Of a DNA stretch of 64,000 bases, positions 54,826 to 64,000 are shown piece by piece; positions within the stretch are counted from its first letter, which is position 1, and every line of letters starts with the position of its first letter. Source of the DNA: Ectobius pallidus (Eukaryota; Arthropoda; Insecta; Blattodea; Ectobiidae); NCBI GenBank assembly GCA_964059195.1, contig CAXKWD010000002.1, positions 148,631,042 through 148,695,041 of the forward strand. Reading direction: 5' to 3'. Under the pieces are notes generated by a model, which saw only the letters and a list, made by a program, of their open reading frames with translations, searched no databases and had not been told where the DNA came from. Made by a program: the position numbers and the translations under genes.

Positions 54826-55210
54826 CATAGGCGTAGCGAGGGGGGGGTTTTGGGGGTTTGAACCCCCCCCCATTGATTAAAAAAAGGAAAATTGTATAAT
54901 TTTTTTAAGTCTGCCCATAAATTGCTTAATACAAGTATAAAGCGTGGGAAGCTTAAAACTCGTTATTTTGCGTCTTAATTTTTAAAATTTTCCGGGGAAG
55001 GACCCCCGGAAGCTTAAAACTTGTTATTTTGCATCTAAATTTTTAAAATTTTCCGTGGGAGAAACCCCGGAAGCTTAAAACTCGTTATTTTGCATCTTAA
55101 TTTTTAAAATTTTCCGGGGGAGGGCCCCCGGACCCCCCTCTCCTTCCATACTTGCCAGACCCCGCGGATGTTATAACCCCCCCCATATGGTCGGCCTGGT
55201 TACGCCTATG
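54826..55210. mobile_element. hAT-like MITE (385 bp) inside PLE-F
   Basis: Flanked by an 8-bp duplication gtccaagg (54818-54825 and 55211-55218). The ends are inverted: cataggcgtagcgagg versus cctggttacgcctatg. The interior holds three tandem 61-bp units starting aagcttaaaactcgttat (54949, 55010, 55071) and G/C runs. It has no coding capacity. The 8-bp duplication points to a hAT-type transposase acting in trans. Confidence 0.88.
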
Positions 55211-55445
55211 GTCCAAGGACACAAACAGCTCACAATTTGGGAAAAGATTTATATTTACAAAAATCAGGACCTACTCATGAATTTCGAAATACCCACGGGG
55301 ATGGATCTCATCAAGAAGTTCATTAAACAACCACAGGAGTTGCTGCCAATACACAACAGACAGATGGAGTATAGCTGATGAGTGATGATGAGTCATGAAG
55401 GATTGCTCGAAACATGTTCAGGTCAGTGCTTGAATTAAGTAAGTT

Positions 55446-55987
55446 ACGTATGTTAAACCTCCATCTCAAGTTTCAATTCACTATTTACTCATTTAAATAG
55501 TAATACATGTTTTATGGATCTTCATCTACATCATCAGTTACTATCAACAAAAGATCAATGTTTTTATAAACCTAGTTTTTTTAACCCTTTCAATGCTAAC
55601 ATATTAATCACTGTGCAAACTGGTACAGCTAAATTAATTTGCAAATTTGCAAACATCACAAATAATTTGTCAGTTTCATCAGAAACAAGAACACAACAAA
55701 TTTAGAAGATTAGACTGATTTACGCAACCCTGGGGCTGCATGTGGTCACAACACAGCAGTGTTAGATACCATGCATTTCAATGGATGGTGGAATACATTG
55801 CTTGACATATTTAGCTACAGATGACAAACCAATTCAGAGAACAGGAAACTGATGGCATCAGGAAATATACAACAGATGACACTATACGCTGACACACATG
55901 GAATCCCTTGAGAATATCTTTTATCTATTGACATGCAGAGTGGTGCATCAGATATATCCATCAGTAGCATGGTCAGCACTGATGGAT
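55446..55987 (-). other. AlaRS intron, nothing recognised
   Basis: About 540 bp between PLE-F and the mariner remnant. No open frame of note or repeat was identified. Confidence 0.5.
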
Positions 55988-56718
55988 ATACATGGGTTGA
56001 TTTTTTAGTAGTGGCAACTATTTTATTTCTCCACATGTAGCATACGTACATGGTTCTAACTTTTATAGGCCTTCGATCAAATCACCACCATTGCGTGAAA
56101 CATGTTCCCAGTGATGCGGAAGTCTCTGGATCCCGTTGGCACTGCCTAATCTGTTGATAGTGCGAAGAGAGCGGTCGGTTGCCTGTAAAACATCTTCAAC
56201 CATACGAAAACGAATCTCGAAAAGTGGCTCCTTCATCTTCAGGATCAGATCAAAGTCGCAGGGACTTAAATCTGGAATGTACGGAGGGTGATAGAGCACC
56301 TCCCAGCCCCAATGAATGAACAGTTCAGACATAACTCCTCCCGTATGCGCCCTAGCGTCTTCATGCAGAATGATGGGTGGATTGTCCATGAAGTGTTGCC
56401 ATTTTCTTTTTAGAGCTGCTCGCAGATTGTTTTGCAAAAACGACCAGTAGTACTCCGCAATAACGCTCTGGCTTGGAGGAACGGTATGTTTTAAGATCAC
56501 ACATCCCAATCATGTTTTACAGGCAACTGACCGCTCTCTTCACACCATCAATAGATTAGGCAGTGACAACGGGATCCAAAGAGTTACACATCGCTGGGAA
56601 CATGTTGTATGCAATGGTGGTGATTAGATTGAAGGCCTACAAAAGTTAGAACCATGTATATATGCTATATGTGGAGAAATAAAATAGTTGCCACTACTAA
56701 AAGATCAACCCATGTATA
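55988..56718. mobile_element. Mariner remnant present as an inverted partial pair
   Basis: The left copy (55988-56509, minus) carries the C-terminal transposase and 3' end. The right copy (about 56512-56718, plus) repeats only the last ~45 codons, the 3' UTR and the end. The outer ends are inverted matches: catgggttgattttttagta / tactaaaagatcaacccatg. The two copies meet near 56510 and point outward. The transposase N terminus is missing from both. Confidence 0.75.
56063..56509 (-). pseudogene. Mariner transposase C-terminal fragment with altered catalytic residue
   Basis: A 148-residue open stretch: TVPPSQSVIAEYYWSFLQ, PPIILHEDARAHTGGVMSE, WEVLYHPPYIPDLSPCDFDL, IRFRMVEDVLQATDRSLR and LIEGL at the end. 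In active mariners the second motif is HDNARAHT; here it reads HEDARAHT, so the catalytic Asp is Glu. The third (PCDFD) is kept. It belongs to a different subfamily from the intact mariner at 1750-3084. It lacks the DNA-binding half and is dead. Confidence 0.85.
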
Positions 56719-56837
56719 TGGCTGTAGCAGTGAAAACATTAAATATAATATTACCATAAATTATTTCACTGCAAAAAGTTTCACTAGTAAAACAAGCAAG
56801 ATTATTGTTCAGTTCCTCTTTTATCCAGGCGGTTAAC

Positions 56838-58214
56838 TAGGGTTGCCACCTGTCCCGAATTAGGCGGGACATCCCGCATTTTAAGGACATTTTCAGCGTC
56901 CCGAATTGTGCCTAAGAGGGACGCATTATATTGCGGGACGCCAAATTATTCCAAAACAAAATATGAGACAGCAATTCTTGGTGGCGTCTTTTGTGAATTT
57001 CGTCTCATGGTCAAGATATCGATGTCGTTCCATCGCTAAAATGTATCGTGTTGGCAGCATTGAAATCACCGCCCATGATGTTATTCTTTGTAATTTATTT
57101 GTATAAGTCGCGCGGGCATTCTTGGGGTATGTTCGTGATCTGCACACCCATCGTGCGAGCCATTAACTGGTGATCCGACGGGGAAGTACCGTAAACAGAT
57201 CATATGACACTCTGCACTGATTTGCCAAGTACAGTTCCTTCTGGAATTATAGCACAGCAAGACATGTGTAGTGTTATCAGTTGTAATTTGAATGGCCACG
57301 TTCTCTGTGTGTTTTGTGTGTCGTTCGTTGAGTAAGAACTAATTAAATATTTCTCCTGTTATTCCTAAACTTAGTGGTAAGCCATTATCTAGTCAGAGTC
57401 TGGATTGCCAATGTTCATAATTTTTTCGAAACATGTCTATGAGTGTACATTGTTTTTTTTAAATTCTATGAGAAAGCTATAAGTTCCTTGGAGAAAGTAT
57501 TTGACTTCACAGAAAACAATCTTTATGGCACACTGAATAACTTGAATCTTAAGAGTTCACTATCTTTCAAACATCTCAAAGACTCTGTGAAGGCACTTAA
57601 TGTAGAATCTGATGTTAATTTGGATGATTTATATGAGGAATTCTGCTTTAGTTCAGATATAATAAATGCTACTAAAGTGAACTATACAGAAGGAGAGACT
57701 AAGTATAAGTATGAAGTGGAAGAAAATTATTCAGGAGATTGGTAAAGAACACATTCCCAATCTCATATGCTTTGTTCTGAGCATTCCTGGTAGCAATGTT
57801 TTTGTGGAAAGAGTGTTCTCTCTCTTGAATCTAAAATGGACAGAATCCAGAAATAGGTGCTCAGCTGACCTCATAAAGAGTGAAATCATTTCTACAAATG
57901 TTACAGATACCTGCAAAGATTATTTAGTGAGGGTGAAACAGAACAAACAACTATTAGAAGCTGCCAAATCAAACAAGAAATACAGCTTCAAGTTGTGAAT
58001 TTGCCCAGGTTAAAAAAAAAATTATTTTGCTGATCTTTTCTTTTCTAATGTTAGTGTTACTGTTACAAAGCCTATTCAGTTTTGGCTTTGTAATATATTT
58101 TGTCTTTCAGTTATTAATAAATTGTTCCGTGTACAAATTTAGGTATGAAGTTCGGCGATCTGCATATATTTGATAAGTGTCCCTCCTTAGCCTTACCGAA
58201 AGGTGGCAACCCTA
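56838..58214 (+). mobile_element. hAT element, internally deleted, with 8-bp duplication
   Basis: TIRs tagggttgccacct at both ends, perfect over 14 bp. The 8-bp cggttaac is duplicated at 56830-56837 and 58215-58222. The interior retains only the C-terminal part of a hAT transposase. Subterminal ggga/tccc words are repeated at 56860-56940. It is 1.4 kb long, so non-autonomous. Confidence 0.92.
57443..57998 (+). pseudogene. hAT transposase C-terminal fragment (hATC dimerisation domain)
   Basis: Two overlapping frames. 57443-57745 gives FYEKAISSLEKVFDFTEN and DLYEEFCFSSDIIN. 57711-57998 gives HIPNLICFVLSIPGSNVFVE then RVFSLLNLKWTESRNRCSAD. The pattern IPGSN.FVERVFSLLN...T..RNR is the hATC region that mediates dimerisation. 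A one-base shift near 57715-57740 breaks the frame. The BED finger and catalytic core are absent. Confidence 0.8.
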
Positions 58215-58266
58215 CGGTTAACAGTCAACATCTCAGAAACTACGGAAAGAAATAACAGTTCATTAC

Positions 58267-58391
58267 CTGTGCTTGTTTTTTTGACTCCTCATAGGTGATC
58301 ATATCAACTGAAAGACCCTTTTCTTCAGACATCAACTGAGTTAGATCAACAGGAAATCCATATGTATCATACAATCTCCAAGCCACATCAC
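58267..58391 (-). CDS. AlaRS: Alanyl-tRNA synthetase, internal exon
   Basis: The second AlaRS exon in the window. Two bases complete the split glycine codon, followed by 41 codons reading [20 protein letters not shown], then [10 protein letters not shown] and ending [19 protein letters not shown] is a hallmark of AlaRS. The acceptor is gacag and the donor gtaatg. It lies only 378 bp from the preceding exon, but the following intron (41390-58266, about 16.9 kb) is the largest complete one in the window. That intron holds the whole nest of foldbacks, PLE, R2-type LINE, mariner remnant and hAT. The exon ends in phase 0. Confidence 0.94.
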
Positions 58392-58769
58392 CTGTCAAAA
58401 TAAATAACATAAAGATGTAAGTCTTAGACAGAAAATCAGAAAATCCAAATGAAGACTTGCCTGCAAAAATGGGCTAACCCACATGTTTCATGAATGAGGC
58501 TGGAAAAATTGTCAAAATTATTGCTCACATCTGTAATTCATAAGTTTCAAGCATACATACATATTTAATATCTTTTTCTTTATTAAAGCCCAGAACAAGA
58601 CAAATAGCAGCGAAAACAGTGGGGAAAAACTGTCTTCAAATGTACAAATCTCCAAGCCATGTCGCTATTAAAATAATTAACATAAAGATGTGAGCAACCA
58701 TAATAAAACTCGCAATGAATTCAAGGTGAATAGTTCAGGAATTTGATATAAAATATTTATAGAACATAC

Positions 58770-58902
58770 CTGGAATTGTTTTTGAGTTGCCCAATTTAAT
58801 AATAGTCCGATTTAACAAGTTTCGACCTCGAGACAAAGTCTTCAGGAACTGAGCTTCTTCTTCATTGATTGTATCAATAACACTCTGTGGATCTTTCTTC
58901 AC
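58770..58902 (-). CDS. AlaRS: Alanyl-tRNA synthetase, internal exon (first in window)
   Basis: This exon encodes 44 codons plus one base of cytosolic alanyl-tRNA synthetase, which charges tRNA-Ala with alanine. The translation begins [16 protein letters not shown], continues through FLKTLSRGR and ends at SKTIPG, matching the conserved region just before the GDxAW..YDTYGFP block of animal AlaRS. It is bounded by an AG acceptor (catag at its 5' side) and a gtatgt donor at 58769. It starts in phase 0 and leaves one base (G) that joins the next exon at 58391. The preceding exon, which should end near the family's SLGDAFPEL, is not seen up to 64000, so the upstream intron is at least 5.1 kb. No frameshift or stop is present. 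Confidence 0.93.
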
Positions 58903-59177
58903 CTATGAAAAAGTATTAACATTAGTTCAAACTTCAGTAATTCAATACACTGTTCCCATCCTAAGTTTATGTTGTAGCACAACTGCGTGCATGACTGAGA
59001 CTTATAACTTGTGTGCCCTGCTGCATAGATAAAAATATGTCACAAATTAATTCGCAAATACGATGCATGAGTATCACTTTACAATATAACATATTTTTGA
59101 AAAACAAGTTAAAACATAATTGTGTTATTTATTAAAAAGTTTTCATGTACAACTTATTATTAAACATTAAATAAATG
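58903..59177 (-). other. AlaRS upstream intron, nothing recognised
   Basis: Intron just 5' of the exon at 58770-58902. It is AT-rich, and no element end is seen before the MITE at 59187. Confidence 0.6.
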
Positions 59178-59186
59178 TTACTGGTA

Positions 59187-59598
59187 GGGATGGGTCCTCG
59201 ATACTTTCGATACCTCGATACTTGCATGGTATCGGCATCGAACGATACTTCAGAAAACTCGCTCGATACTTTTTTGATACTTTTGTAACTCTGCAATTCT
59301 GCAATTAAGTGAGAATGCTAATATTTTTTTAACAAAAACTTGTAAGTGGACTGTTTAAAAAACTAATTTTAGTTTTAATGTAGAGTTTAAAAATAATTAT
59401 AGGCTACTAATGACATTAAATTTTGTCTCTTTAAATATGCAGACTTAATTAATTTAGTTGGTATTACATAGTTCTCTCAAATTTTACTTTTTAATGCACC
59501 TATTTATTGAAACTGGAAATGTTGAAGGTATCGAGTATCGAAGAAAAAATAATGTATCAGTATCGAGTATCGAGAAAATCTGGTATTGACCCATCAGT
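59187..59598. mobile_element. MITE-like element with gatgggtc ends
   Basis: The left end gggatgggtcctcgatac and right end, inverted, gatgggtcaataccag bound about 410 bp. Inside, gtatcgagtatcgag-type words form a subterminal inverted pattern at 59205-59280 and 59530-59575. No target duplication is clear. Assignment to hAT-like MITEs is by resemblance only. Confidence 0.5.
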
Positions 59599-59943
59599 AG
59601 TTAGCCTGGTTACACACATGGCGTTTTTTTTCCGTCGCGGAGAATTTGCCTTTGCCGTCGCCACCCAAAGACAGTAGTACATTGAAGTGAATTAGAGCTT
59701 GCACACGAGGCGGAAAAAAAACTATCGTTAAAATTTCCGTCGGCGGCAGTTTTGCAGCCGCCTGGTGCCACTGGAGCCCAACGGAAATTTTGCCGTCGCT
59801 TTGAAGTAGTGGTCCACGTGAGCATATGCACATTTACACACACAACGTTTTTTCTGCCGTCGAAGTTATATGCTCAGTGTGATTTGTGTTGTGTTGGCAG
59901 GTTTATCGTATATTCGTTCATCAATTAACATGAGTATTATGAG

Positions 59944-60629
59944 CAGGGCCCGGATTCTAAAGACATGTCATATTTTTATTGATGCTGCATAGACATTGCC
60001 AACTTGGGGATAAATCCTAATCATGGCCTCTAGATTGTAGAAATGCATTTTTATTAGGTCATTTTTTGGCATTCTATATTTTTAGGGCATTTATTTCGAT
60101 TTTATGTCATTATTTTGTCATTTGCTTCCTCATTTAGTCATTTTCTTGTATTTACATTGAGTGTATTAACTTCTTTTCGTCGCTAGCGGCGCTGTCTTTG
60201 AAATGTTGTTTGTTTAATGCAAGAAGGAAAAGTGTTGTCATGCCTCAGTCGGAAATGAGAATCAAAGAAACGCCAAAATTGTGTATTATATTACTATTGT
60301 TATTAGGCTGACTTGGCACCTGCTTGAATTTGAGATTGCTAACTGCTGTTTACCCTCAATAATCCGGCAGACCACAAAAGGAAATGCCGAATTTTGATTC
60401 ACCAGTGCCTCAGTTTCCGTGAGAAATGAACATTCAACATTACACTTATTTACAGTTTTTACATTTATGTACAAACTAGTCAACTTTGTGTGTACAATAA
60501 TACTTTTTTATAAATAAAATATCAGTTGTTAGGTCATTTTTTATAGTTATTAAGTAATTTTCTTTAAAATCTAGGGTTTTTATAGGTCATTTTTTCAAAC
60601 AATTTTAAGTCATCAGAATCCGGGCCCTG
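59944..60629. mobile_element. hAT-like MITE (686 bp)
   Basis: TIRs cagggcccggattct are perfect over 15 bp, with an 8-bp duplication attatgag at 59936-59943 and 60630-60637. The interior is AT-rich with repeated gtcatttt/aggtcatt words and has no transposase. It is nested inside the larger TIR element at 59603-62171. Confidence 0.92.
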
Positions 60630-60835
60630 ATTATGAGTAGTACGAGTATTATTGATAATGAAATTATCATTTCATTAATTGAAGCGATACCTGTTTTATG
60701 GGATAAAACCCTCGACATTTACAATTTACAAAAACTAGCTCAAGTTACAAATACGAACACATTTTTTAGATAGATATATAAGCTTTCATGAACCACAGAT
60801 TATTGTCTCTGTTGGACACTACATGAGAATATTAT

Positions 60836-61036
60836 AGGAGAAAAATTCCTCCGACACTGGGACTCGAACCCAGGACCTTTGGCTATTCGCGCCAATGCTC
60901 TACCAACTGAGCTGAGCCGGAGTTCAATTCGCAGTGCCAGATGGAACCTCTCTCCTATGACTGAATACCCTAATGGTCTACCTCACAGACAGACAAGTTA
61001 TGTCATATGCAGTACTGTGAGGCACACTAATTAGTG
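60836..61036 (-). repeat. tRNA-derived SINE, family 2, copy 2
   Basis: Same unit as 42118-42310 with about 93% identity. The tRNA-like head reads ctccggctcagctcagttgg on the minus strand. Here the anticodon stem is fully paired (ttggc/gccaa) but the loop is GCGAATA, with C replacing the universal U33. The T arm ctggg/cccag is perfect. The ~130-bp body (cctaatggtctacctcacag) is shared, which identifies a SINE. Confidence 0.78.
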
Positions 61037-61298
61037 ATTTTGTGACCGGGCTCCCACTGTTATTGTACAGTTAACATGCAAGATTTTTTAGGTACTGTTT
61101 CCAACAGCAGTTTAACCCGCTTTTGTCTTGCAGGAAGAAACTGTTTTGCCGACACAGCATTCTGCATGTTTATTATTATGACCTTGCTACTCAAAATAAG
61201 ATAAAGGGACTCGACACTTCATCTGCAATGTTATTACATCTCAGCAATATAGCATGCAGCTGTTAAGTATTTTCATTATTGCTCTTGATGTTATGACA

Positions 61299-61545
61299 GA
61301 CCGCCTGTATAGTCTAGTGGTTCCTGACTATGGACCCGCAAGTCTGGGTTCGATCCCCGGTACCTCCTCGGATTCTTCTGAGGTAGGGCGATCTGGAACG
61401 GCGTGCATTCAGCCTCTTGACATCAACCGAGGGACTAATTCATAAAGAAGTAGCGACTCCTGTTCAGTAAGCCATCAATAACTGCCGTAGGAGTCGGCAT
61501 GCTGACCACATGCCCCAATCCTGCGATCTGGCTATTCAAAATGTG
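61299..61545 (+). repeat. tRNA-derived SINE, family 3
   Basis: Box A-like tagtctagtggttcctgac and box B ggttcgatccc are spaced as in a tRNA, followed by ccggtacctcctcggattc and a body with cggcatgctgaccacatgcc. It is unrelated to the other two SINE families in the window. The end is not sharply defined. Confidence 0.6.
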
Positions 61546-62359
61546 ACACTTCATTGTTACGCTCATATTATTGGTAAATAATAATAAATAAACTAATATT
61601 TGGAAGAAAGCAGATCGTTCGTTGAAAATGTCACTGTTCGAAATAGTACCCACTGGTGTTTAGAATTGTATCTACATTTTCGAACGTTATTCTGGAAAGA
61701 TTGATTGCCCTGACAAATTTTACAGCTGTTTGACTTTCATATTTTTGTGAAGGATCGACTACATTTCCAACTTTGTGATTACAATACAATTGAATTTTTC
61801 TTATGTTTATTGTGTTCATAAAATAAGAATATTTGTTAAGTGTTCGAAAATGTACCACCTTACCCTATATCGAGGTTTGACTGAAGTATATATGTTTCTC
61901 AGAATTAAATTAACGGATATCATTTCACGACGGAATATCAATAACGCTAGAAGCTGCTCCCTGTTCATTTCATTACACTGCAATCAACAATTTGAATAAC
62001 ACAGTTAAACTGATGTGAATTGATCTGAAGTTGAAACTATACTGCATAAACCAGTATGATCATACGACGGCGACGGAAATTTTTCCACCCCGTGTGTAAA
62101 CGTTTCATTTCTTTGGACGGCGACGGCAAATTCTCCGCGACGGAAAAAAAAGCCATGTGTGTAACCAGGCTTACTGGTAAATGCAAGAAGAAAGCAAGAG
62201 TATCATTCCACTGTAACCTACTAGTGGTTTACTATGAAGCCCAGGCCTTTAAGTTCTTACAGGTTGTAAGTTGCCACTGGGTTGTTATCTCATATTGATA
62301 ACGCCTGGTTGTATACCAGTACATGTGAGTTAGTTGGAGAATTTAATGTTGTAATGGCA

Positions 62360-62500
62360 TGTTGCCATGGTAGGTCAATGGTAGAGCAGCAGCACGGACA
62401 GCTGAAGAACCTGGTTCAAATCCTGGCTATGGCCTTGAATTTTTCAGTCTAATTCTACCTTTCCAAGAGTGTCAATTGTTGCAATTATGCTGGTCGCAAG
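62360..62500 (+). repeat. tRNA-derived SINE, family 1, second copy
   Basis: Contains taggtcaatggtagagcag (box A-like), ggttcaaatcctggctatgg (box B) and the body tttttcagtctaattctacc, paralleling 40470-40620. It is diverged from that copy. Confidence 0.6.
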
Positions 62501-64000
62501 AAATTTGTAAAGCAATGTAAAGAGAAACCATTGAGAAGTACAATAGAACCTGCATTATCCATTGCACTGAAGGGGATAGGGTGAATGGTTAAGCAAAAGT
62601 TGGATAATCTATTCAATAAAATAATTTCATACATGGGTTTGCAATTATATGGAATCTCTGAGGGACATTTCTCAGAAAGTGAATGTTTAATTTTACAAGT
62701 TTAGAAAAACACCCTTTCTACAATACGGTAGCACTGGAATTTCTGAAGGTAATTTCTTTGAAAGCAAACAATGGCTAAGCTTATATCTTTCACCAGCTTC
62801 TGTTGTGGACATAACTACATCCTACTTCAGGTAGTAAAACAGCTTTATACTAAAATAAACATGTACACTAATATCATGTTCAGCTGTTCATTTTTTCCTT
62901 TTAAAAAAATTCACTGTAGAATAATATAAAGTACTGTACAAAAAATACATAAATGTAAGAATAAAATTAAATACATATTGAGCCAGGGTCAGAAAATTCG
63001 CTGATTGGTTAATAGGGTGATGGAAAATCAGGGTTCTACTGTAGTAAGGAATAAATTGTTTTAAATGTATTTTGCAAATTTTGAAGTATCCAACCTAAAG
63101 TATTCAGGAAATAGTATCTAACAGCAGGGTTTTTTGAAGTTTCAACGCAGACCAATGATCCTAAGAACCAGTTTGACGTGCTAAGCATGAAGCAGATGTG
63201 TTTTATTGCTGCCATGATTTGACATTTCAGGAAGATATTAAGCAAGGCAGTCTTTTAATTCAAAAACCTCAGTCATGTCTTCACAAATTTTGAAACTGTT
63301 TGCACAAGGTTGAATCTAGATTCTTAGTCCAAGAATAGAAATAATTTTTGTTCTGCTAACTCAACATTTAAGGAGAGGAAAGAGCTGACAATACAGAAAA
63401 AATGCTTTGTTATTGTCCACAAACCAGATGTACAGTAATTTTGCTAGTCCAACTAGTAATTTTGCTTTCCAATAGATAAGGAATGGCAGTGAATTTTCGC
63501 AAACAAGGCCATCCTTCTGGAAACTCTCCCTCTACTTGTCTTAAGAGAGACATTTCATAGAAAAATTATACACACAGCAAAGAAGGCAGAGCCATAATAG
63601 CAGTCTGAAGTATTAAAAGAATACAGGATAGTACACATTGGTGTGCTGACTGCCATTGATACTTGCATCAAAATCTTGCACACCACTGAAAACTTCTAAA
63701 TTTATTCAACAGTAATAGTCTGTTACAAAGCAAATTTGTATTAATAAATTTCATTTTCCAGTGAGGGTCAGACTTATAAGTTCAGTAAAAAATTTCCACC
63801 TTATACCCTCAGTGTAGAAGTAAGAACCCAGAGTTTTGTCATCAAATGTATTGTTTAATTAAAATGTTAAAAACAGATCATCAGCTTACTAGGCCTAGTC
63901 CCAAAGTGACTTAAAAGCGTTAAAACATTAACAGACTTACTAATAATCCAGTTGTAACATTTATACCAGGAATATACACAGCTGAGGAGAAAAAATGTAC
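62501..64000 (-). other. AlaRS upstream intron to window end, nothing recognised
   Basis: AT-rich sequence. I looked on the minus strand for the preceding AlaRS exon and found no candidate; the acceptor-like ttttttctcctcag near 63980-63990 is not followed by AlaRS text. No TE ends were recognised. Confidence 0.55.

Larger units (their letters stand above)
45158..55445 (+). mobile_element. Penelope-like element F, right copy, cut by three insertions
   Basis: The PLE pieces are 45158-45222, 48035-48137, 53847-54825 and 55219-55445. Joined, they give one RT reading: ELSPDDVLVSFDV, then SLF.SITQDKLLTYLRKW and FKDNTIEEY, then NLTKLCTEQTYFKFN, GLAMGNPLSPFLANLYM and RYVDDIFAIVNR. The GIY-YIG nuclease KSGIYQFNCKDCNQKYIGKT comes next. 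The inserts are the foldback at 45223-48034, the foldback at 48138-53842 and the MITE at 54826-55210. One stop (TAA at 54458) interrupts the connector, where the left copy is still open. The tail (55374-55425) has a hammerhead-like core. Confidence 0.88.
59603..62171. mobile_element. TIR element (agcctggttacacacatggc) containing further insertions
   Basis: TIRs of about 47 bp: agcctggttacacacatggc... then ccgtcgcggagaatttgcc at the left, and the same inverted at 62125-62171. The subterminal regions (59740-59850 and 62065-62125) also share cgtcgccgtccaa-like words. The inside is interrupted by a MITE (59944-60629) and SINEs. The 9-mer ttactggta occurs right after the right TIR (62171-62179) and also at 59178-59186, just left of the neighbouring MITE, which may be the displaced target duplication. 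No transposase was seen. Confidence 0.7.

Noticed and set aside
54637..54873. 78-codon minus-strand frame
   Set aside because: Antisense of the PLE-F GIY-YIG region running into the MITE.
20692..58902. AlaRS exons as a processed or duplicated pseudogene
   Set aside because: All seven exons have GT..AG borders, compatible phases and no stop over 400 codons, and the editing-site residues are kept. A processed copy would lack introns.

Overview
The window is animal, almost certainly insect, nuclear DNA. It is AT-rich, has spliced coding exons with GT..AG introns, and is packed with transposable elements (TEs). The element mix (mariner, hAT, RTE and CR1 LINEs, an R2-type LINE and several Penelope-like elements, PLEs) and the very long introns suggest an arthropod with a large genome, perhaps a cockroach, termite or stick insect. 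The species is inference only. I found one host gene: seven phase-consistent minus-strand exons (58902 down to 20692) of cytosolic alanyl-tRNA synthetase. They encode 400 consecutive codons from the middle of the enzyme, including the editing domain. The 5' exons lie beyond 64000 and the 3' exons are not visible, so everything else here is either intron or 3' flank of that gene.

Layout. 1-5305: CR1-like LINE split by an intact mariner (1750-3084, perfect 31-bp TIRs, TA duplication). 5297-5775: a second LINE 3' end. 5882-11965: an RTE LINE with both ORFs, flanked by head-to-head copies of one PLE. 12465-13858: another PLE joined to a DUF4817-type transposase. 14683-15150: fragment of a cysteine-rich (CXC) protein family. 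15417-16140: internally deleted RTE. 18080-20646: small inverted-repeat elements. 20692-24573: synthetase exons with a perfect 101-bp palindrome between them. 25190-25719: TA-flanked MITE. 26815-29046: hAT with target duplication. 29180-30640: internally deleted CR1-like LINE. 31143-32158: perfect 219-bp PLE-tail inverted repeat around a duplicated 157-bp block. 35300-38675: a PLE present as a 1.6-kb inverted repeat with canonical hammerhead ribozymes. 44460-55445: a nest of elements. 55988-62171: mariner remnants, hAT and hAT-like MITEs, and tRNA-derived SINEs.

The most interesting part is 44460-55445. A head-to-head PLE is cut by two foldback-like elements and one hAT-like MITE. Removing the foldbacks restores a continuous PLE reverse-transcriptase reading frame, so their ends can be fixed. 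The first foldback (45223-48034) has oppositely oriented ~170-bp minisatellite arrays on either side of a fragment of an undescribed protein family. The second (48138-53842) has ~160-bp repeat arrays in its arms and a TACT target duplication, and it carries an apparently intact R2-type LINE (48342-51789) outside ribosomal DNA. Genes here do not cooperate in a pathway. The relationships are those of elements inserting into one another inside the introns of a housekeeping gene.
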